A stretch of 64,000 bases of DNA from Lacrimispora amygdalina. GTDB lineage: Bacteria; Bacillota; Clostridia; Lachnospirales; Lachnospiraceae. Below, piece by piece: positions 63,470 through 64,000 of the stretch. Made by a program: the position numbers and the translations under genes. Location of the stretch: assembly GCF_003432035.1 (NCBI RefSeq), contig NZ_QOHO01000023.1, positions 56,431 to 120,430 of the forward strand, in the 5' to 3' direction. The first letter of the stretch is position 1, and each line of letters starts with the position of its first letter. The notes under the pieces are model-generated. The model saw only the letters and a program-made list of their open reading frames with translations. It did not search any database and was not told the origin of the DNA.

Positions 63470-64000
63470 TGTTTTTTATACCTAGAAATGTATCACCACA
63501 GAACAAACTACAAGCAGTTAGCGAATATCTTGCTGGAAAAGGAAGCCAGAAATGTATAGCTAAGAAATATGGTTGTGACCAAAAATCTTTGTCTGCATGG
63601 ATAAATAACTATAAGGTCTTTGGAGAATCAGCCTTTATTAGAACTGGTCACAACCAAAACTATAGTTCAGAATTCAGAAATAAAGTAGTTCAATCTTTTC
63701 TTTCAGGAGAAGGTTCCTACGAAGAGCTTGCAATAAAATTTAAAATTCCTGCAAGATCTACTGTTAGGAGCTGGATTATGAAGTATAATGATCATGAAGA
63801 GTTTAAATCTTCCGGGACAGGAGGAGGTACAATCATGACAAAAGGAAGAACTACCACGTTTGACGAACGAATAGAAATAGTACAGTATTGTAGATAAGCG
63901 TGTGCTTCGTATTTGCCGTAAAGGTAATATTAAATCAACTATTAAGTATTCCAATAATGGGTGTACAAGGCAAGCAGCAAACCCACAGTATATAGCTGAA
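63469..64000 (+). pseudogene. IS3-family transposase remnant, internally deleted and frame-shifted
   Basis: The first frame (63469-63897) encodes an OrfA-like HTH protein (NKLQAVSEYLAGKGSQKCIA; TKGRTTTFDERIEIVQYC) that stops early. In another frame, from about 63890 to the window end, the sequence continues as OrfB (VDKRVLRICRKGNIKSTIKY, then SNNGCTRQAANPQYIAE). The C-terminus of OrfA and N-terminus of OrfB are missing, so this is a deletion, not a simple frameshift. The expected ATG start appears as ATA, with AAGGGAG upstream. It runs off the right edge. Confidence 0.82.

Noticed and set aside
1..64000. CRISPR arrays
   Set aside because: No regularly spaced direct repeats of 24-40 nt were seen.

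Overview
The window looks like the chromosome of a low-GC, endospore-forming anaerobic Firmicute, most likely a Lachnospiraceae relative of the Clostridium saccharolyticum / Lacrimispora group. This is an inference. It rests on the sporulation and germination genes (gpr, a probable spoIIP, a GerM lipoprotein), the redox repressor Rex, the TRAP transporter, the clostridial glycolysis block gap-pgk-tpiA-gpmI, and small families typical of this group (DUF6774, DUF5688). Most genes are on the minus strand and have good Shine-Dalgarno sequences.

Positions 1-5100 hold the start of a probable spoIIP, gpr, rpsT, a small phage-type lysis module (amidase, small protein, holin), two divergent XRE regulators, an ImmA/IrrE-like protein and a DUF6774 protein. 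Positions 5100-14900 hold holA, comEC, a GerM lipoprotein, a sensor kinase without a response regulator, degV, an ABC exporter and an unknown protein. Positions 15000-20000 are the lower-glycolysis block. Positions 20000-28000 hold a Na/Pi symporter, a PHP phosphatase, L-serine dehydratase and a TRAP system (dctP-dctQ-dctM). Positions 28000-39800 hold argH, a YfhO/GtrA membrane pair, apbE, a CbiK-type chelatase, an iron alcohol dehydrogenase, a LysR regulator, rex and queA.

Positions 39887-47092 are the most interesting part. Directly beside a tRNA-Arg gene lies a visibly AT-rich operon that reads as a RiPP (ribosomally made, modified peptide) gene cluster of unusual make-up. In transcription order it has an XRE regulator; a 95-residue precursor with a Nif11-like leader and a cysteine-free, Ser/Thr- and Ala-rich core; a YcaO protein; a LanM-type dehydratase whose cyclase domain is reduced to a remnant without zinc ligands; an iron-sulfur flavoprotein; and a SAM methyltransferase. 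The operon ends in a terminator. The inferred product is a linear, non-lanthionine peptide that is dehydrated, possibly reduced, YcaO-modified and methylated. A perfect 14-nt inverted repeat brackets the precursor gene. No dedicated exporter or leader peptidase is seen. A separately transcribed 129-residue membrane protein lies just upstream and is a candidate immunity protein.

Positions 47300-64000 hold an MMPL/RND transporter with a secreted coiled-coil partner, a DUF5688 protein, a split ThrE exporter, feoAB under a clear Fur box, uvrB, two tandem LeuD-LeuC-type hydro-lyase pairs, a threonine-aldolase-like enzyme and a decayed IS3-family element that runs off the end.
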